From NCBI GenBank assembly GCA_015233195.1, contig JADFYE010000015.1, forward strand, positions 1 to 46,439: a DNA stretch of 46,439 nucleotides. The letters run 5' to 3'. The translations under genes and the position numbers were made by a program. Source of the stretch: Candidatus Omnitrophota bacterium (lineage in GTDB: Bacteria; Omnitrophota; Gorgyraeia; Zapsychrales; Zapsychraceae). Every line of letters starts with the position of its first letter. Positions within the stretch are counted from its first letter, which is position 1. The notes beneath the pieces were generated by a model, which saw nothing but the letters and a program-made list of their open reading frames with translations, had not been told where the DNA came from and searched no databases. This document shows positions 16,980-25,477 of the stretch, piece after piece.

Positions 16980-19820
16980 CTATTTTTTCTTTAAAGGAAT
17001 GTAAAAAACAAAGGTAGAACCTTCTTGCAAAGAAAAAGTTTTTTGAAGACTAACACTGGGTATATACTCCAAAGGAATCGAATTTATATCTATTTTTAAC
17101 ATATGCTCGCCCTTGCTCACACCCTGAAAAACAAACGTCCCGTTCTGATCACTCTTAACTGAAGATTTTTTATCTAAATATATTTTTACACCAGGAATAA
17201 ATTCTTCCCCTCTATCCGGCTTTTTATTATCATTCAAATCCAGAAAAACAATACCAAAAATACCAGTATTAGTTGATAAACCAAAATTAGCCATTTGCGT
17301 CTTATATCCGGTCAAAGTAAGTTGTACATTACCCGGTGTGCTCAAAATATAACCCGCAGGAATCGTATCAACCAAAACTTCTGCTGTGGCGTGCTTTGCT
17401 CTTATTTTAGTTGAATAAAATCCTTTAGCGTCGGAAATAAGGGTCTTTTTGCCTAATTGAATTTTTACGCCCGACACACCAGGCTCATCAAACTCGCGGC
17501 TGCCATTTGCATTATTATCTTTATATACATACCCTTCTATCTTAGCTAATGGCGTCCACGAAAAAGGACTTTCTAAAGAAGTTCGTACGCCTCCGCGTAA
17601 AGCAATTTCACGATATGGATCACTATTATTACTTTCAGCCCAAACATTAGAAAACCTGCTGTCAAAATATATTTGAAAATCAGGCGATGGATTAAAACTA
17701 GCTGATACCCCGGTATTAAGACTATCCTGCCCACTTAAAAAACTATTAACCCCCTCGGTATTCTGTTCATCCCGATAGTAAGCATTCGCAGAACCAGATA
17801 AATGATCACTAAAATTATGAGTATAATAAAATCCTGATGTAAAAACGCTCGGCGACGCCCAAGTTTTAATCCCTTTAGTTTCTATCCAAGAGAATTCCAT
17901 ATTAGAAAATTGGTTTAAATTATCCAAAACCGGCAAATCATATCCTACCGAAGTAGAATATCGATCATATTCAGAAACTCCGCCGGAATCACTTCTGCTT
18001 ACCTGATATAATCCCTGAATAAAAGTGTTTATTTGCCGTTGACCCCAAATTGGAAATCTCTTAGAATAACGGTTTGAATATTGAAAATTAGTTCGCGGCG
18101 AGATTTCCTGCGGATTATTCGAATAACTTACCGCAGTCTCCATTTGTCCGTCATAAATAAAAGGAGTATCCAGTATCGTCGATGTATCAATGTTTACCCC
18201 ATTCTCATTATCCGGATTCGGATAAGCCAGATTATTATATAAATTCAAATTAGAGCTCAGATATACATTATCCGATGGACGCCAATTCCAATCGAGCAAG
18301 CCCGCGATCTCCCCGTTATAAGCGGGAAAGCCTGCGGTATTCTGATATTCAGGATGAATATTATAGAAACTTAAATTTAATTTTGTCAGATCCGTAGAAT
18401 ATCTTGTGCCAACCGAAGCAGCGGTATGATTTTCATCATAACCAATCTCTCCGCGGGAAAGCCAATGGTCAAAGGTCCGAACTTGCCCTTCTACAGACAT
18501 CACCCTATCCGGCAAAGTAGCCATTCTTCCTTGACCAAATCCTCTGGCAAAATTAAACGCGACATTGTTATCCTTATCAGGGAACAATTTAATACGCGCA
18601 CCCTCAGTATAATTATCTCCTTCAGTACTGGCAGACAAACCATTAAATACACCAAAAGTACCTAAATCTTTTCCTCTGAAATACGAAAATTCAACTAAAC
18701 TTTCCAGCATCTTAACATTAGCGAAATATCCGCGTAAACTTTGTAAAGGCGCGCTTAAATCCGAAAATCCACCCTGTCCATCAAAGACCCGTAAATTATA
18801 ATTATTGATCAAACCTAAACTGCCTCGAGACAAACCAATAGTGTAATAAGAAGGATCCGCCTCCTCATTATTTTGAGTAGTAGTTAAAGCCATATCCAAA
18901 AACCCATACGGAGTTTCCCCAGTTATATTATTGGCATAAACGTATTGTAAAGACTGCCGTCTCATATCAGCTTCTTTTCTTCCTGAAAAAACTGTATTCC
19001 AGTCGATAGAAGTATAAAGTTTAAAAGGTTCGGATTTACTTAACGCTTGCTCTTGCTTTCGCTGCGCAGTTTGATCCACCGGGATTATGGTGTTTATATC
19101 TAAATTCCATCTTCCCTTTTCATCCCAGATATATAACAAAGTTTTTCCAAACAAAGCTTTCACGCCTAAACGATTAATATCAATTTTAGAAACCTCGATC
19201 ACACCCGGAGTAAGTGCTAAAAATTTCTGGATATTCCGACCTTCAAAAATATATGATTTATCAAATTCAAGAGTCATTGCTATTTTCGGCATACTTTGCC
19301 ACAAAGCGTCATCCAGCATTATAGTTTTTGTTACTTTTACCGACGCTGGAGCAGAAATAACTTTTGATTCAGGAGAAGAAACAACTTTAACTTCAGGCGT
19401 GGCAGATTTAACATCAGAAGCAGCAGTAGCTCCGAATTTTGATACAGCAGTGGGAACCTGCGAATTTTCCGCAGCATCAAGAGCCTTTTTTAAAGCAGCT
19501 TCCCTATCAACATAAACTGTTTTTTTCTCATACGACTCAAGAATTTTCGCCACCGTATTCTCAACAGGTTTCTCGACAGAAATTTCTTCTTTACCATTAA
19601 TACTTTGAATTAATTCGATTAATTCTTGGGGTTCGTTTGCTGACGGTTCAATCGATTTCGCTTTATTAAAACTATCTAAAGCTTTAAAATATTTTTTTTG
19701 ACCTAAATAATTTTTTCCTTCTTCCAACAAATATTTATAGACGAGAGAATATTCGCTGTGCGCGGGCAGAGCATATAGCATAAACAAAGTTGAAGCAAAA
19801 ATGATGACATATTTTCTCAT
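16980..19820 (-). CDS. Usher-like outer-membrane barrel with pilus-secretin N-domain and two SdrD-B-like domains
   Basis: A 946-aa exported protein. Order: signal peptide 1-22; TPR-like helices about 25-70; a charged, Ala/Ser/Val-rich linker about 75-165; about 181-246 a domain like the pilus-secretin N-domain (T2SS/T3SS pil_N type), with EFDKSYIFEGRNIQKFLALT and LLYIWDEKGRWNLDI; about 255-755 a long stretch of alternating aromatic strands typical of an outer-membrane barrel; then two B-type Ig-like domains at 761-853 and 854-946, each opening with a DxNxNG-like calcium loop (KDNNANGSREFDEPG; LDLNDNKKPDRGEEF). N-domain, barrel and two C-terminal sandwiches parallel the layout of fimbrial ushers, though I see no direct usher sequence signature. 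It is last in an operon with a chaperone and subunits, so secretion or anchoring of the fibre is the likely role. Confidence 0.7.
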   Translation of the reverse strand: MRKYVIIFASTLFMLYALPAHSEYSLVYKYLLEEGKNYLGQKKYFKALDSFNKAKSIEPSANEPQELIELIQSINGKEEISVEKPVENTVAKILESYEKKTVYVDREAALKKALDAAENSQVPTAVSKFGATAASDVKSATPEVKVVSSPESKVISAPASVKVTKTIMLDDALWQSMPKIAMTLEFDKSYIFEGRNIQKFLALTPGVIEVSKIDINRLGVKALFGKTLLYIWDEKGRWNLDINTIIPVDQTAQRKQEQALSKSEPFKLYTSIDWNTVFSGRKEADMRRQSLQYVYANNITGETPYGFLDMALTTTQNNEEADPSYYTIGLSRGSLGLINNYNLRVFDGQGGFSDLSAPLQSLRGYFANVKMLESLVEFSYFRGKDLGTFGVFNGLSASTEGDNYTEGARIKLFPDKDNNVAFNFARGFGQGRMATLPDRVMSVEGQVRTFDHWLSRGEIGYDENHTAASVGTRYSTDLTKLNLSFYNIHPEYQNTAGFPAYNGEIAGLLDWNWRPSDNVYLSSNLNLYNNLAYPNPDNENGVNIDTSTILDTPFIYDGQMETAVSYSNNPQEISPRTNFQYSNRYSKRFPIWGQRQINTFIQGLYQVSRSDSGGVSEYDRYSTSVGYDLPVLDNLNQFSNMEFSWIETKGIKTWASPSVFTSGFYYTHNFSDHLSGSANAYYRDEQNTEGVNSFLSGQDSLNTGVSASFNPSPDFQIYFDSRFSNVWAESNNSDPYREIALRGGVRTSLESPFSWTPLAKIEGYVYKDNNANGSREFDEPGVSGVKIQLGKKTLISDAKGFYSTKIRAKHATAEVLVDTIPAGYILSTPGNVQLTLTGYKTQMANFGLSTNTGIFGIVFLDLNDNKKPDRGEEFIPGVKIYLDKKSSVKSDQNGTFVFQGVSKGEHMLKIDINSIPLEYIPSVSLQKTFSLQEGSTFVFYIPLKKK

Positions 19821-19858
19821 ATAAGAATTTTAACATTAAAAATCAAATGGGAAAGTTT

Positions 19859-20656
19859 TTAGTCGGAAATTTTATCTATGCTGATAAGACTCCCGTTTTT
19901 GGTCAGAGTGATTTCTTTATTAATTACATCCTCATCCTGCAGATCAAAAGAAAGCATTAAAGTATAGGTCCCATCATCCTTTATTTTTGGATCAAACGTC
20001 AAATCTTTTACAGTTGATGGCGGCAAATATATATTTTCCAAATCGCCCCTATCAACAACATTACCGTCGCTGGTTATCAAATTATACACCGGGTGACAAA
20101 CTACAATTACATTACCCTTATTCTCAAAATTCATAACAATTTTATTGTCTTTTACTTTTATATCAGTAATAACCGTAGTCTTACTTTTCGTAACTGGCTC
20201 AACAAAAAACAAACTTCCGGTTCTTGACACTAAATTTATACTTTTACCGCCCATGGACGCAGACTCAGGCGCGTTTTCAAAAAATAAAACCCCATAATGT
20301 CCTTCATTAAAAACCTCTGGTACTTTTACAGTATAAGTAACAATTTGTTGACTCCGAGGAGACAGTTTAAACGTAGTCGGACTGGTCGATACCCAAGCGC
20401 CTACACTATTCGGACTTACTCCCTGCGGCATAAAATCTTTGGCACCATCAAACGGCGGTTTATAAGCAAAGTCTTCGAAATACGATTTGATGCTAATTTC
20501 TTTATTAGTGGTGTTGTGAATTACAATCTCGCCTGAAGCAGTTGAATTTGGTTCCGCGTTAAGGACTATTTTACCTTGTTCAATCATAATTTGAGCGTTA
20601 GCTAAATATGGAAAAAATAACAATGCTACGGTAAAAATAAATAATTTTTTTAACAT
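19859..20656 (-). CDS. Periplasmic chaperone-like protein (PapD/DUF916-like, two Ig-type domains)
   Basis: A 265-aa exported protein: signal peptide 1-21 (cut after YLANA), then two predicted beta-sandwich domains, about 22-145 and 150-265. The first has the pattern of fimbrial chaperones and of DUF916-type proteins: IVLNAEPNSTASGEIVIHN, FKLSPRSQQIVTYTVKVP and GHYGVLFFENAP, where PapD-like proteins have PxxFxLxPxxxQxVR and YRxxF. No cysteine disulfide is present in the mature protein (one Cys only). It lies between the pilin-like gene and the barrel gene, the classical place for a chaperone. The usual basic Arg-Lys cleft of PapD is not obvious, so it may be a distant or independent member. 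Confidence 0.65.
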   Translation of the reverse strand: MLKKLFIFTVALLFFPYLANAQIMIEQGKIVLNAEPNSTASGEIVIHNTTNKEISIKSYFEDFAYKPPFDGAKDFMPQGVSPNSVGAWVSTSPTTFKLSPRSQQIVTYTVKVPEVFNEGHYGVLFFENAPESASMGGKSINLVSRTGSLFFVEPVTKSKTTVITDIKVKDNKIVMNFENKGNVIVVCHPVYNLITSDGNVVDRGDLENIYLPPSTVKDLTFDPKIKDDGTYTLMLSFDLQDEDVINKEITLTKNGSLISIDKISD

Positions 20657-20685
20657 AAATAGTCCCTTTTGGAAAAATTCAAATT

Positions 20686-20720
20686 AAAAGCAAGGAGAGC
20701 ATTACGCTCTCCTTGCTTTT
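20686..20720 (-). terminator. Strong hairpin between pilin-like gene and chaperone gene
   Basis: AAAAGCAAGGAGAGC and its perfect complement form a 15-bp stem with a 5-nt loop (ATTAC), 8 nt after the stop of the pilin-like gene and 30 nt before the chaperone start. The U tract is only TTTT then AATTT, so it is probably a leaky terminator or a 3'-end stabiliser, which would give more pilin mRNA than chaperone/usher mRNA. Confidence 0.75.
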
Positions 20721-20727
20721 CTTTAAT

Positions 20728-21402
20728 TTAACTTGCTGTAGCAGAAATTGTAAGTGTTCCGGAATAAGCACCTGATTTATCTGAAGCCACGAAAGGTTTC
20801 AAATCTGCATCAGGCGGTGTACCTGCTCTTCCAACCCACATCCCAACATACAAACGGCACCAAGTGCCTGCAGGAAATGATGTGCTGGTCAATGACATAG
20901 TACCAATATTCTTTAAAGCTTTTTCAGAAAGAATAACTTCACTAGTACTGGTGGCGGAAACATAAGTAACCTGTGCAGCTGAAGCGATCATTTTATAACC
21001 TAATTTTTGATCAACTGGCTGACCAGTCGGAGCGCTGCCTTCAGTATAAGACAAAGTAACATTGCTCAATGATGCAAATTTAGGAGCTACCTCGATCGCA
21101 AAATAATAATTGGATTTATACACATCAAAAGTAGCGCCTGTACCAGGATCGGTCAAACCAAAACTTACATCTCCAGAGGCTAAAGTCAAACTGGAAACTT
21201 CTGTGCTCCAAGTATCATCAGTGGCAGTAGCTGTACCTTTACCATCAATTTTAAAAGCTTTAATATTAAGTATCGGTGTTTGTGTAGGCAGCGTTACTGA
21301 TACCGCGTACGTCTTGGTGCTGGTGATAGCAAAGCTTTGCGTGGCGCACAGACCAAGCACAAGCAATGCTCCCAAAACTGAGCTCATGGTTAATTTTTTC
21401 AT
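20728..21402 (-). CDS. Major pilin-like fibre subunit
   Basis: A 224-aa secreted protein with signal peptide 1-25 (cut after QSFA). The mature N-terminus TSTKTYAVSVTLPTQ has alternating hydrophobic residues like a donor strand, and it ends in AYSGTLTISATAS, like the last strand of spore-coat-U/Csu-type subunits. It is Thr/Ser/Ala-rich with one cysteine. It is paralogous to the product of 22891-23499: shared YTEGxAPxGQ, KLGYK, RLYxG, ADLxP and the C-terminal strand. AAGGAG 8 nt before the ATG is the best ribosome site of the cluster, and the hairpin after the gene suggests high expression; both suit a major structural subunit. Confidence 0.72.
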   Translation of the reverse strand: MKKLTMSSVLGALLVLGLCATQSFAITSTKTYAVSVTLPTQTPILNIKAFKIDGKGTATATDDTWSTEVSSLTLASGDVSFGLTDPGTGATFDVYKSNYYFAIEVAPKFASLSNVTLSYTEGSAPTGQPVDQKLGYKMIASAAQVTYVSATSTSEVILSEKALKNIGTMSLTSTSFPAGTWCRLYVGMWVGRAGTPPDADLKPFVASDKSGAYSGTLTISATAS

Positions 21403-21442
21403 TGTTTCATCTCCTTGTATTTTTTATTTTTGATTTTTAATT

Positions 21443-22813
21443 TTATTTTTCACTTAATGTATATACAACTGACGCCTTATAAGTTCCTGCTTTAAGTTCC
21501 GCGTAAGGTTCCAATTTATATAAAACCTTAAACTCAGAAGCGGTTCCATTGTTGTCAGATAAAAAGATTGGATTTTGATTAACATCTACTTCTTTAAATC
21601 CAACGCTTTCAACTTGTCCGCGCTGGTTCTCACCCAGTACTTGTTTAGTAGTGAAATACCGCGAATCATAAACTTCCGATTTCTCATTCATCAGCGGAGT
21701 AACGAATTTCTGCATAACCGCATAAGGTTTTTTCATGTTCGTCTTAACCTTAACTGCCACTTCTTTGCTTTGCGGAGGCATATCCGGTAAAACCTTATTG
21801 AATGAGACACCACCTTCGGGAAATTCAACATTCATTTCAAAGATCGGTTGAACATCAATCAGCACGCTTACATCATAAGTACTGGTATTACTTTCAGTTT
21901 CCACTTTATACCGCATGATGCCGCGGTATTTTCCAGCAAACAGATCTGATTGATTAAGAGTAAAAGGAATTTTAATCGTATCCTGACTATTACTCGACTT
22001 ATAAATCAGATCATTCATTTTTACTTCCGCATAACTCGACTTAATACTTTGCTCAAATTCAGGCTGAACTTTAAACACCAAAGCTGATCTATCAAGTATT
22101 TTTGAATCTTCACTCTGAGGAGGATTTAACCATTCTTGATAAATTCTGATTTCCTTCCCGTCGTTCTCGCTGAATTTAATCACCACTCCGTCTTCTTTTA
22201 TGCCGTTCTTATCCTGAACTACTTCAACTGAATTCTTAATGTTAGCCCCTTCGACACTAACCTTTAACTGCGATGCTACTTTGTCGATATAAAGGTTAAC
22301 AAAAATCCGGGCTTGCGCACTGCTGCCTATAGTCCTGACCTCATACTGAACCCTGGAGAAAAAATTACCTGAAACATTTATCTGATCCTTATCGACCATA
22401 TACATCATACTGAAATTACTGCCTTCACCTGAAGGGCTGGACGTATATATCAATTGATCGGTTAATCCTAATGATTCAGGAACCTGCACATATAAAGTCC
22501 CGGACGAATTCGAGTCATTTCGGGAATAAGTTTTAATTGCCATAGGTGTAAGCGTCTGACCTTGTTCATTCCGGGGGCTGTCTAACAAAGTTTGAAATAC
22601 CTGATATTGTTTGCCCTCAGTTGAGGTTATTCTAACCCGGACTTCTTTCAGCAGGTCATCCTGCGTCTCTAAACGGCTGAATCTGATATTCGGACTTCCG
22701 TCAAGAGGCGTTACACTTACCGCAACACCGGCATTACACGGAATTAACAAAACCCAGCTTAAAAACAATAAAGCTGACATAGAGAAAAGTATTTTATGAA
22801 CTTTATTAGACAT
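21443..22813 (-). CDS. Secreted protein with three tandem Ig-like repeats (possible tip or base subunit)
   Basis: A 456-aa exported protein (signal peptide about 1-28). It is built from three repeats of roughly 145 residues beginning near 70, 223 and 364: YQVFQTLLDSPRNE, IRIYQEWLNPPQSE and YAVMQKFVTPLMNE. Each then has a (L/P)I(Y/F)xS turn and closes with a strand like FSRVQYEV, YRGIMRYKV or YKASVVYTL. The N-terminus GVAVSVTPLDG echoes the subunits. No enzyme motif or cysteine pair is seen in the mature part. Size and position before the pilin-like gene suggest a tip, anchor or adapter. I do not recognise a named family. Confidence 0.65.
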   Translation of the reverse strand: MSNKVHKILFSMSALLFLSWVLLIPCNAGVAVSVTPLDGSPNIRFSRLETQDDLLKEVRVRITSTEGKQYQVFQTLLDSPRNEQGQTLTPMAIKTYSRNDSNSSGTLYVQVPESLGLTDQLIYTSSPSGEGSNFSMMYMVDKDQINVSGNFFSRVQYEVRTIGSSAQARIFVNLYIDKVASQLKVSVEGANIKNSVEVVQDKNGIKEDGVVIKFSENDGKEIRIYQEWLNPPQSEDSKILDRSALVFKVQPEFEQSIKSSYAEVKMNDLIYKSSNSQDTIKIPFTLNQSDLFAGKYRGIMRYKVETESNTSTYDVSVLIDVQPIFEMNVEFPEGGVSFNKVLPDMPPQSKEVAVKVKTNMKKPYAVMQKFVTPLMNEKSEVYDSRYFTTKQVLGENQRGQVESVGFKEVDVNQNPIFLSDNNGTASEFKVLYKLEPYAELKAGTYKASVVYTLSEK

Positions 22814-22832
22814 AATTTATCCTTTTCTTTTC

Positions 22833-22861
22833 ATCTTAGTTAATCCCTGACCCGATGTCAA
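22833..22861 (-). promoter_or_regulatory. Internal promoter before the three-repeat protein gene
   Basis: TTGACA (22856-22861), 17 nt, TAAGAT (22833-22838), with AAGGAT and the ATG at 22813 close behind. It would let the tip, pilin, chaperone and usher genes be transcribed apart from the first subunit gene. Confidence 0.5.
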
Positions 22862-22890
22862 GTTTCCCTAAATTATTTGTCAAAGAACAG

Positions 22891-23499
22891 TTACGGCGCG
22901 ACTGCTGTTACTGTTATTGTTCCGGTATACGTACCGGCTTTATCATAACTCTTAAACGTTTCAGCTCCCCGAGGAATAAGATCCGCGGTTTCTGATCCGT
23001 CAATTATCCCAATATATAACCTTAAAAATCCATCACCTTGTGCAATATTGATAGTATCGCCTGATTTAATCTCATTAAAATATTTGATCGCGTGACCAGG
23101 AATCGCGAACTCAACACCATTTTTTACCTTAGCAAAATTAATCTTACCTTTATAACCCAATGTTTTCACTTGACCAGCCGGCGCTGTCCCTTCTGTATAT
23201 TGAACCGTAGTAGCAACTCCGCTAGTTCCTGAAGCAATATTCACATCAACCACAAAAAATTTGTCCGGCAAATATATTTCAGAATCCGTCTGATAAACCA
23301 AAGTCCCAAAATTTAATTCCTGAGTCGCATTAATCTCATTAAAAGTCTGCGGTGCATTTTTAGCCATTGTATAAGCGCCAATATCAAGCCGCGTAATATT
23401 AGGAACAAAAGCTGTGATCATGAACTGCTCAGTATTAGCTGCTATACAGAGTTGAGCAGTAAAAAAAATAAAAAATAAAAGTATGAAAAATTTTTTCAT
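22891..23499 (-). CDS. Pilin-like fibre subunit (paralog of the major subunit)
   Basis: A 202-aa secreted protein with signal peptide MKKFFILLFFIFFTAQLCIA. The start at 23499 has AGGA 9 nt upstream; the frame stays open upstream to 23640 but crosses the promoter. The mature N-terminus QFMITAFVPNITRLDIGAY looks like a donor strand, and the end AGTYTGTITVTAVAP is a terminal subunit strand. It shares YTEGTAPAGQ, LGYK, RLYIG and the C-terminus with the 224-aa subunit, so the two arose by duplication. As first gene of the cluster it may be a minor or initiating subunit. Confidence 0.7.
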   Translation of the reverse strand: MKKFFILLFFIFFTAQLCIAANTEQFMITAFVPNITRLDIGAYTMAKNAPQTFNEINATQELNFGTLVYQTDSEIYLPDKFFVVDVNIASGTSGVATTVQYTEGTAPAGQVKTLGYKGKINFAKVKNGVEFAIPGHAIKYFNEIKSGDTINIAQGDGFLRLYIGIIDGSETADLIPRGAETFKSYDKAGTYTGTITVTAVAP

Positions 23500-23546
23500 A
23501 ATTTTTTTCCTGATAAATAAAGTTAACTCATTAAAAATAGTAGATA

Positions 23547-23561
23547 TGCCATTGATTGGCA
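23547..23561. promoter_or_regulatory. Operator-like inverted repeat at the fibre-cluster start site
   Basis: TGCCA (23547-23551) and TGGCA (23557-23561) flank TTGAT, centred where the transcript of the promoter at 23567-23595 should begin. A repressor bound here would block the cluster. Confidence 0.4.
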
Positions 23562-23566
23562 ATGAA

Positions 23567-23595
23567 AGTATAAAATATATAGTATATGGTGTCAA
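23567..23595 (-). promoter_or_regulatory. Consensus promoter of the fibre gene cluster
   Basis: TTGACA (23590-23595) and TATACT (23567-23572) with exactly 17 nt between them, a near-perfect sigma-70-type promoter, 70-100 nt before the first subunit ATG and just after the miaB stop. Confidence 0.75.
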
Positions 23596-23636
23596 TATAG
23601 GGCAAGAAAATTTTCTCGGATACAACCCATTTATTA

Positions 23637-24947
23637 TCAACTAGTTACAGGAACAGCCTTTAAGATATATGAAGACGCATCTGTAATTCGGACCTGCAAA
23701 AAATCTCCTGCATTATATTTGCCGTTTGGCAGGATAACTAACTTGTTGGTATCCGTGCGGGCTTCCCACTCTTCTTTGGATTTTGATGTGCCTTTTTGTT
23801 CGACCAGAACATCTTGAATAGTACCAATCAACGCCTGATTTTTATTTAGCGAAATTTCTTTTTGAATCGCGTTTAAGAGGACAATCCTGCGCGTCTTTTC
23901 TTTTTCCAACACATCATCCGGATATTGTTTTGAGGCAAGGGTCCCCTCGCGTACTGAATAGTTAAAAATAAACGCTGCATCAAATTCTACAGTTTTTATA
24001 ACCATGACTGTATCTTCAAATTCCTCGTCTGTTTCGGTTGGGAATCCGACGATAATATCAGTGGTGATAGCAAGGTTAGGACATTTTTTTCGAAATTTTA
24101 CGACCTGATCAAGAAATTGTTTATGGGTGTAATGCCGATTCATCATTTTTAAAATGCGGTCGTTTCCTGCCTGAAGCGGGAAATGAATATGTTTGCAAAT
24201 CTTTGGATCAGACGCGATCAATTCGATTAAATCCGGCGGAAAATCTTTAGGGTGAGGTGACATAAATCGAATACGACGTAAACCATCAACCTTGCTAACT
24301 TGCGAAAGCAATTGAGTAAAATTCACGCCTTCAAAATTATATGAATTAACATTTTGACCAAGTAAGGTTACTTGCGGATATCCTTCAGCGACCAACCTTT
24401 TAACCTCTTCAATTATATTTTCAGGCGAGCGGCTGCGTTCCCGCCCGCGAGTATACGGAACAACACAGAAAGAACAAAAATTATTACAACCACGCATGAT
24501 CGAAACCCAAGCATTCACGCCGGGCTTACGTTTGGGATAAATGTCGTCGTAGGTTTCGATGTCTGAGAGAGCAAAATCAGCTGGATGTAAATGTTTTATA
24601 GCTTGGCGAAGTAATTCAGGAAGTTTTTTATAACTATCTGGTCCAGCGAAAAAATCCGCGTAGAATTTTTTATCCTGGGTGAGTTTTTCTTTTTCATGGC
24701 TGGCAATACAGCCTAATAACCCTATGATAGGCTGTTTTGTCGTCTTAAACCGGTGGCGGATCTCGTGTATCTCGCCTTTAATCTTGCGTTGGGCATTATC
24801 GCGCACCGAACAAGTGTTTAACAAAATAATATCCGCACCCTCTTCGGAATCAACAAAAGAAAACCCATCTGCGAGCAATATAGACTCAATAAGCTCCGAG
24901 TCGTATTCGTTCATCTGACACCCATAGGTTCGCAAAAATATTTTCAT
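23637..24947 (-). CDS. miaB: tRNA-2-methylthio-N6-dimethylallyladenosine synthase
   Basis: MiaB adds a methylthio group to i6A37 of tRNAs reading U-starting codons, a cytosolic radical-SAM reaction with two [4Fe-4S] clusters. The N-terminal methylthiotransferase domain has cysteines in RTYGCQMNEYDSE, LNTCSVRDNA and LLGCIASHE; the radical-SAM motif is RGCNNFCSFCVVPYTRGRE; a TRAM domain ends the protein (VLVEQKG to the C-terminus). The PHPKDFP and HFPLQAGND motifs are MiaB-typical. The first ATG at 24947 (MKIFLRTYGCQMN) fits the family; a TTG seven codons upstream is possible. It ends just before the fibre-cluster promoter. Confidence 0.95.
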   Translation of the reverse strand: MKIFLRTYGCQMNEYDSELIESILLADGFSFVDSEEGADIILLNTCSVRDNAQRKIKGEIHEIRHRFKTTKQPIIGLLGCIASHEKEKLTQDKKFYADFFAGPDSYKKLPELLRQAIKHLHPADFALSDIETYDDIYPKRKPGVNAWVSIMRGCNNFCSFCVVPYTRGRERSRSPENIIEEVKRLVAEGYPQVTLLGQNVNSYNFEGVNFTQLLSQVSKVDGLRRIRFMSPHPKDFPPDLIELIASDPKICKHIHFPLQAGNDRILKMMNRHYTHKQFLDQVVKFRKKCPNLAITTDIIVGFPTETDEEFEDTVMVIKTVEFDAAFIFNYSVREGTLASKQYPDDVLEKEKTRRIVLLNAIQKEISLNKNQALIGTIQDVLVEQKGTSKSKEEWEARTDTNKLVILPNGKYNAGDFLQVRITDASSYILKAVPVTS

Positions 24948-24985
24948 ATTAGCATAGTGCCGTTTCAATCACGATTTTCTTAAAT

Positions 24986-25465
24986 TTATTTCTTCCTCAC
25001 CAAAAAATAAACAACTATTGCAGGAATAAAAAGAATTTTACACAATAAATATATTTGCGAAATTGAAATAATTCCGTACAACGGATTTATATTTAATGGA
25101 TAAAATGGTCGTATGTCTGTATAAATCGGCGCATCAAATAAAACATGTAAACATCCGCCCAATAATCCTGATAACAGACTCATAATCAATGAAGATGAAG
25201 CCGGTAATCCCAAAAAATTCATCATCTTACCCAAAGGCGCCCGAAACATATATGCAACTATTCCCCATAATAAACCAATAATTGAAGCACCTAACAAAGT
25301 ATGCGCATACCCATGTAATGGATAGTCAAAATTAAAAAGCATAACTAATAAAGGCTCTACGTCTATAACAACATTAGCTAATATAAACGCAGGGATATCA
25401 ACTTGCTTTTTGAATGATAAAGCTACTAACGTATGTGCACCAAAATGAAATGGTGTAAATGGCAT
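24986..25465 (-). CDS. YdjM-like inner-membrane protein (putative metal-dependent hydrolase family)
   Basis: A 159-aa protein with about four hydrophobic helices. MPFTPFHFG at the start, DVEPLLV near residue 36, GYAHTLLGAS near 52 and HVLFDAPIYTDIRPFYP near 107 fit the YdjM/DUF457-type membrane family, whose His and Asp residues are thought to bind metal. No reaction has been firmly assigned to the family. It follows the RhuM-Fic gene by 12 nt and precedes miaB. Confidence 0.65.
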   Translation of the reverse strand: MPFTPFHFGAHTLVALSFKKQVDIPAFILANVVIDVEPLLVMLFNFDYPLHGYAHTLLGASIIGLLWGIVAYMFRAPLGKMMNFLGLPASSSLIMSLLSGLLGGCLHVLFDAPIYTDIRPFYPLNINPLYGIISISQIYLLCKILFIPAIVVYFLVRKK

Positions 25466-25477
25466 ATCGTATTTTTT

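Noticed and set aside
23500-23640. 47-residue N-terminal extension of the pilin-like subunit
   Set aside because: It crosses a consensus promoter and would bury the signal peptide; the ATG at 23499 has a ribosome site.
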